Positions 36,064-36,592 of a stretch of DNA of 36,592 nt are shown piece after piece. The DNA comes from Nitrospirota bacterium (lineage in GTDB: Bacteria; Nitrospirota; Nitrospiria; Nitrospirales; NS-4): NCBI GenBank assembly GCA_005877615.1, contig VBOD01000013.1:1-36592 (forward strand), written 5' to 3'. How positions within the stretch are numbered: position 1 is the stretch's first letter; the number at the start of each line of letters is the position of its first letter. Below the pieces are notes generated by a model. The model ran no database searches, was not told the origin of the DNA, and was given only the letters and a program-made list of their open reading frames with translations. The position numbers and the translations under genes were made by a program.

Positions 36064-36592
36064 TGACGACGGAAACGGTAGAAGCCGAGTTGGAACACGA
36101 CGGCCCCAACGGAAATGGGAACGACAACACCAGCCCCTTGTCGGGGCTGAAGGGCATCCTCGAGGCGATCCTCTTCGTGTCAGGCGAGCCGCTCTCGGTG
36201 GACCGCATGTTGGGCGTGGTCGAGGGCGTGGCCCGCGAGGAGCTGATGAGCGCCCTGCGGGCGCTCCAGGCCGACTACGCGGCGGAGGGGCGGGGGCTGC
36301 AACTCATCGAAGTCGCCGGGGGATTCCAGATTGCCACACGGCCGGATTGCGCGCCGTGGATCAAGCGGTTGGAGAGGGCCAAGGAGGGCGCCAGGCTGTC
36401 GCGCTCGGCCATGGAGACGCTGGCCATCGTCGCCTACAAGCAGCCGGCGGTCCGCGCTGAGATCGAGCAGATCCGGGGCGTGGATTCCGCGGGCGTGCTG
36501 AAAACGCTCCTCGAACGCCGGCTGGTCCGCATCGTCGGGCGCAAGGACGCCCCCGGCCGTCCCATCATGTACGGGACGACGAGGCAGTTCCT
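36060..36592 (+). CDS. scpB: Segregation and condensation protein B, 5' part
   Basis: About 177 residues before the window ends. After a low-complexity N-terminus (HDGPNGNGNDNTSP) the two winged-helix domains of ScpB are clear: LKGILEAILFVSGEPLSVDRM, LQLIEVAGGFQIATRPDCAPWI, LSRSAMETLAIVAYKQPAVRAEIEQIRGVDSAGVL and the LVRIVGRKDAPGRPIMYGTT wing. ScpB dimers bind ScpA in the condensin complex. The ATG at 36060 overlaps the scpA TGA by four bases; ATG at 36063 is an alternative. Confidence 0.95.
   Translation, partial: MMTTETVEAELEHDGPNGNGNDNTSPLSGLKGILEAILFVSGEPLSVDRMLGVVEGVAREELMSALRALQADYAAEGRGLQLIEVAGGFQIATRPDCAPWIKRLERAKEGARLSRSAMETLAIVAYKQPAVRAEIEQIRGVDSAGVLKTLLERRLVRIVGRKDAPGRPIMYGTTRQF

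Overview
The window is about 36.6 kb of GC-rich, gene-dense chromosome from a Gram-negative bacterium. Evidence for an outer membrane is a BamA/Omp85-type barrel and periplasmic proteins; the hopanoid genes hpnI, hpnK and hpnJ, an FmdB-type zinc ribbon and a CstA-type transporter fit Nitrospirota (Nitrospira-like) or a related lineage such as NC10. That placement is inference from gene content; there is no rRNA or other phylogenetic marker. I saw no tRNA, CRISPR array, insertion sequence or phage.

Layout. (1) 1-4438: end of a minus-strand KefB-type antiporter, an FmdB-like zinc ribbon, a ribosome hibernation factor, the threonine-degradation pair tdh-kbl, a small exported protein and a phage-holin-family membrane protein. 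(2) 4446-5475 (minus): a small anchored protein and a 2-oxoglutarate/Fe(II) oxygenase. (3) 5589-12446: eight tightly packed genes, most with overlapping stop/start codons, behind a near-consensus promoter. They encode a two-subunit phosphonopyruvate decarboxylase, a 2-aminoethylphosphonate (AEP) aminotransferase, a LicC/PntC-like nucleotidyltransferase, a QW-repeat terpene-cyclase-like barrel, a Rieske ferredoxin, a CDP-alcohol phosphatidyltransferase fused to a degenerate nucleotidyltransferase, and a flippase-like membrane protein. Read together they suggest a pathway that makes AEP, activates it as CMP-AEP, attaches it to a lipid alcohol and moves the product across the membrane. This is the most novel-looking system in the window. 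(4) 12447-18023: a regulatory-looking spacer, a large secreted beta-rich protein, cstA, a YajQ-family gene and a tiny cysteine protein.

(5) 18141-20947: a histidine kinase and an NtrC-type sigma-54 activator. They sit directly upstream of a candidate sigma-54 promoter (GG-N10-GC at 21102-21115) preceded by two 9-bp direct repeats exactly 20 bp apart. (6) 21134-35188: a same-strand run of about 13 genes starting with hpnI-hpnK, an epimerase and hpnJ, then an ArnE/ArnF-like membrane pair, a DegT aminotransferase, a second epimerase, an LTA-synthase-like sulfatase-fold enzyme, a radical SAM enzyme, a His-rich membrane protein, an Omp85-type barrel and a pentapeptide-repeat protein. The first part looks like a hopanoid head-group decoration and export operon under sigma-54 control. 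(7) 35251-end: scpA and the start of scpB (chromosome condensation).

A second theme is that several genes (3574, 5589, 15320, 18023 minus, 35251) have a -10-like element ending only 6-9 nt before the start codon, which suggests leaderless or nearly leaderless mRNAs.
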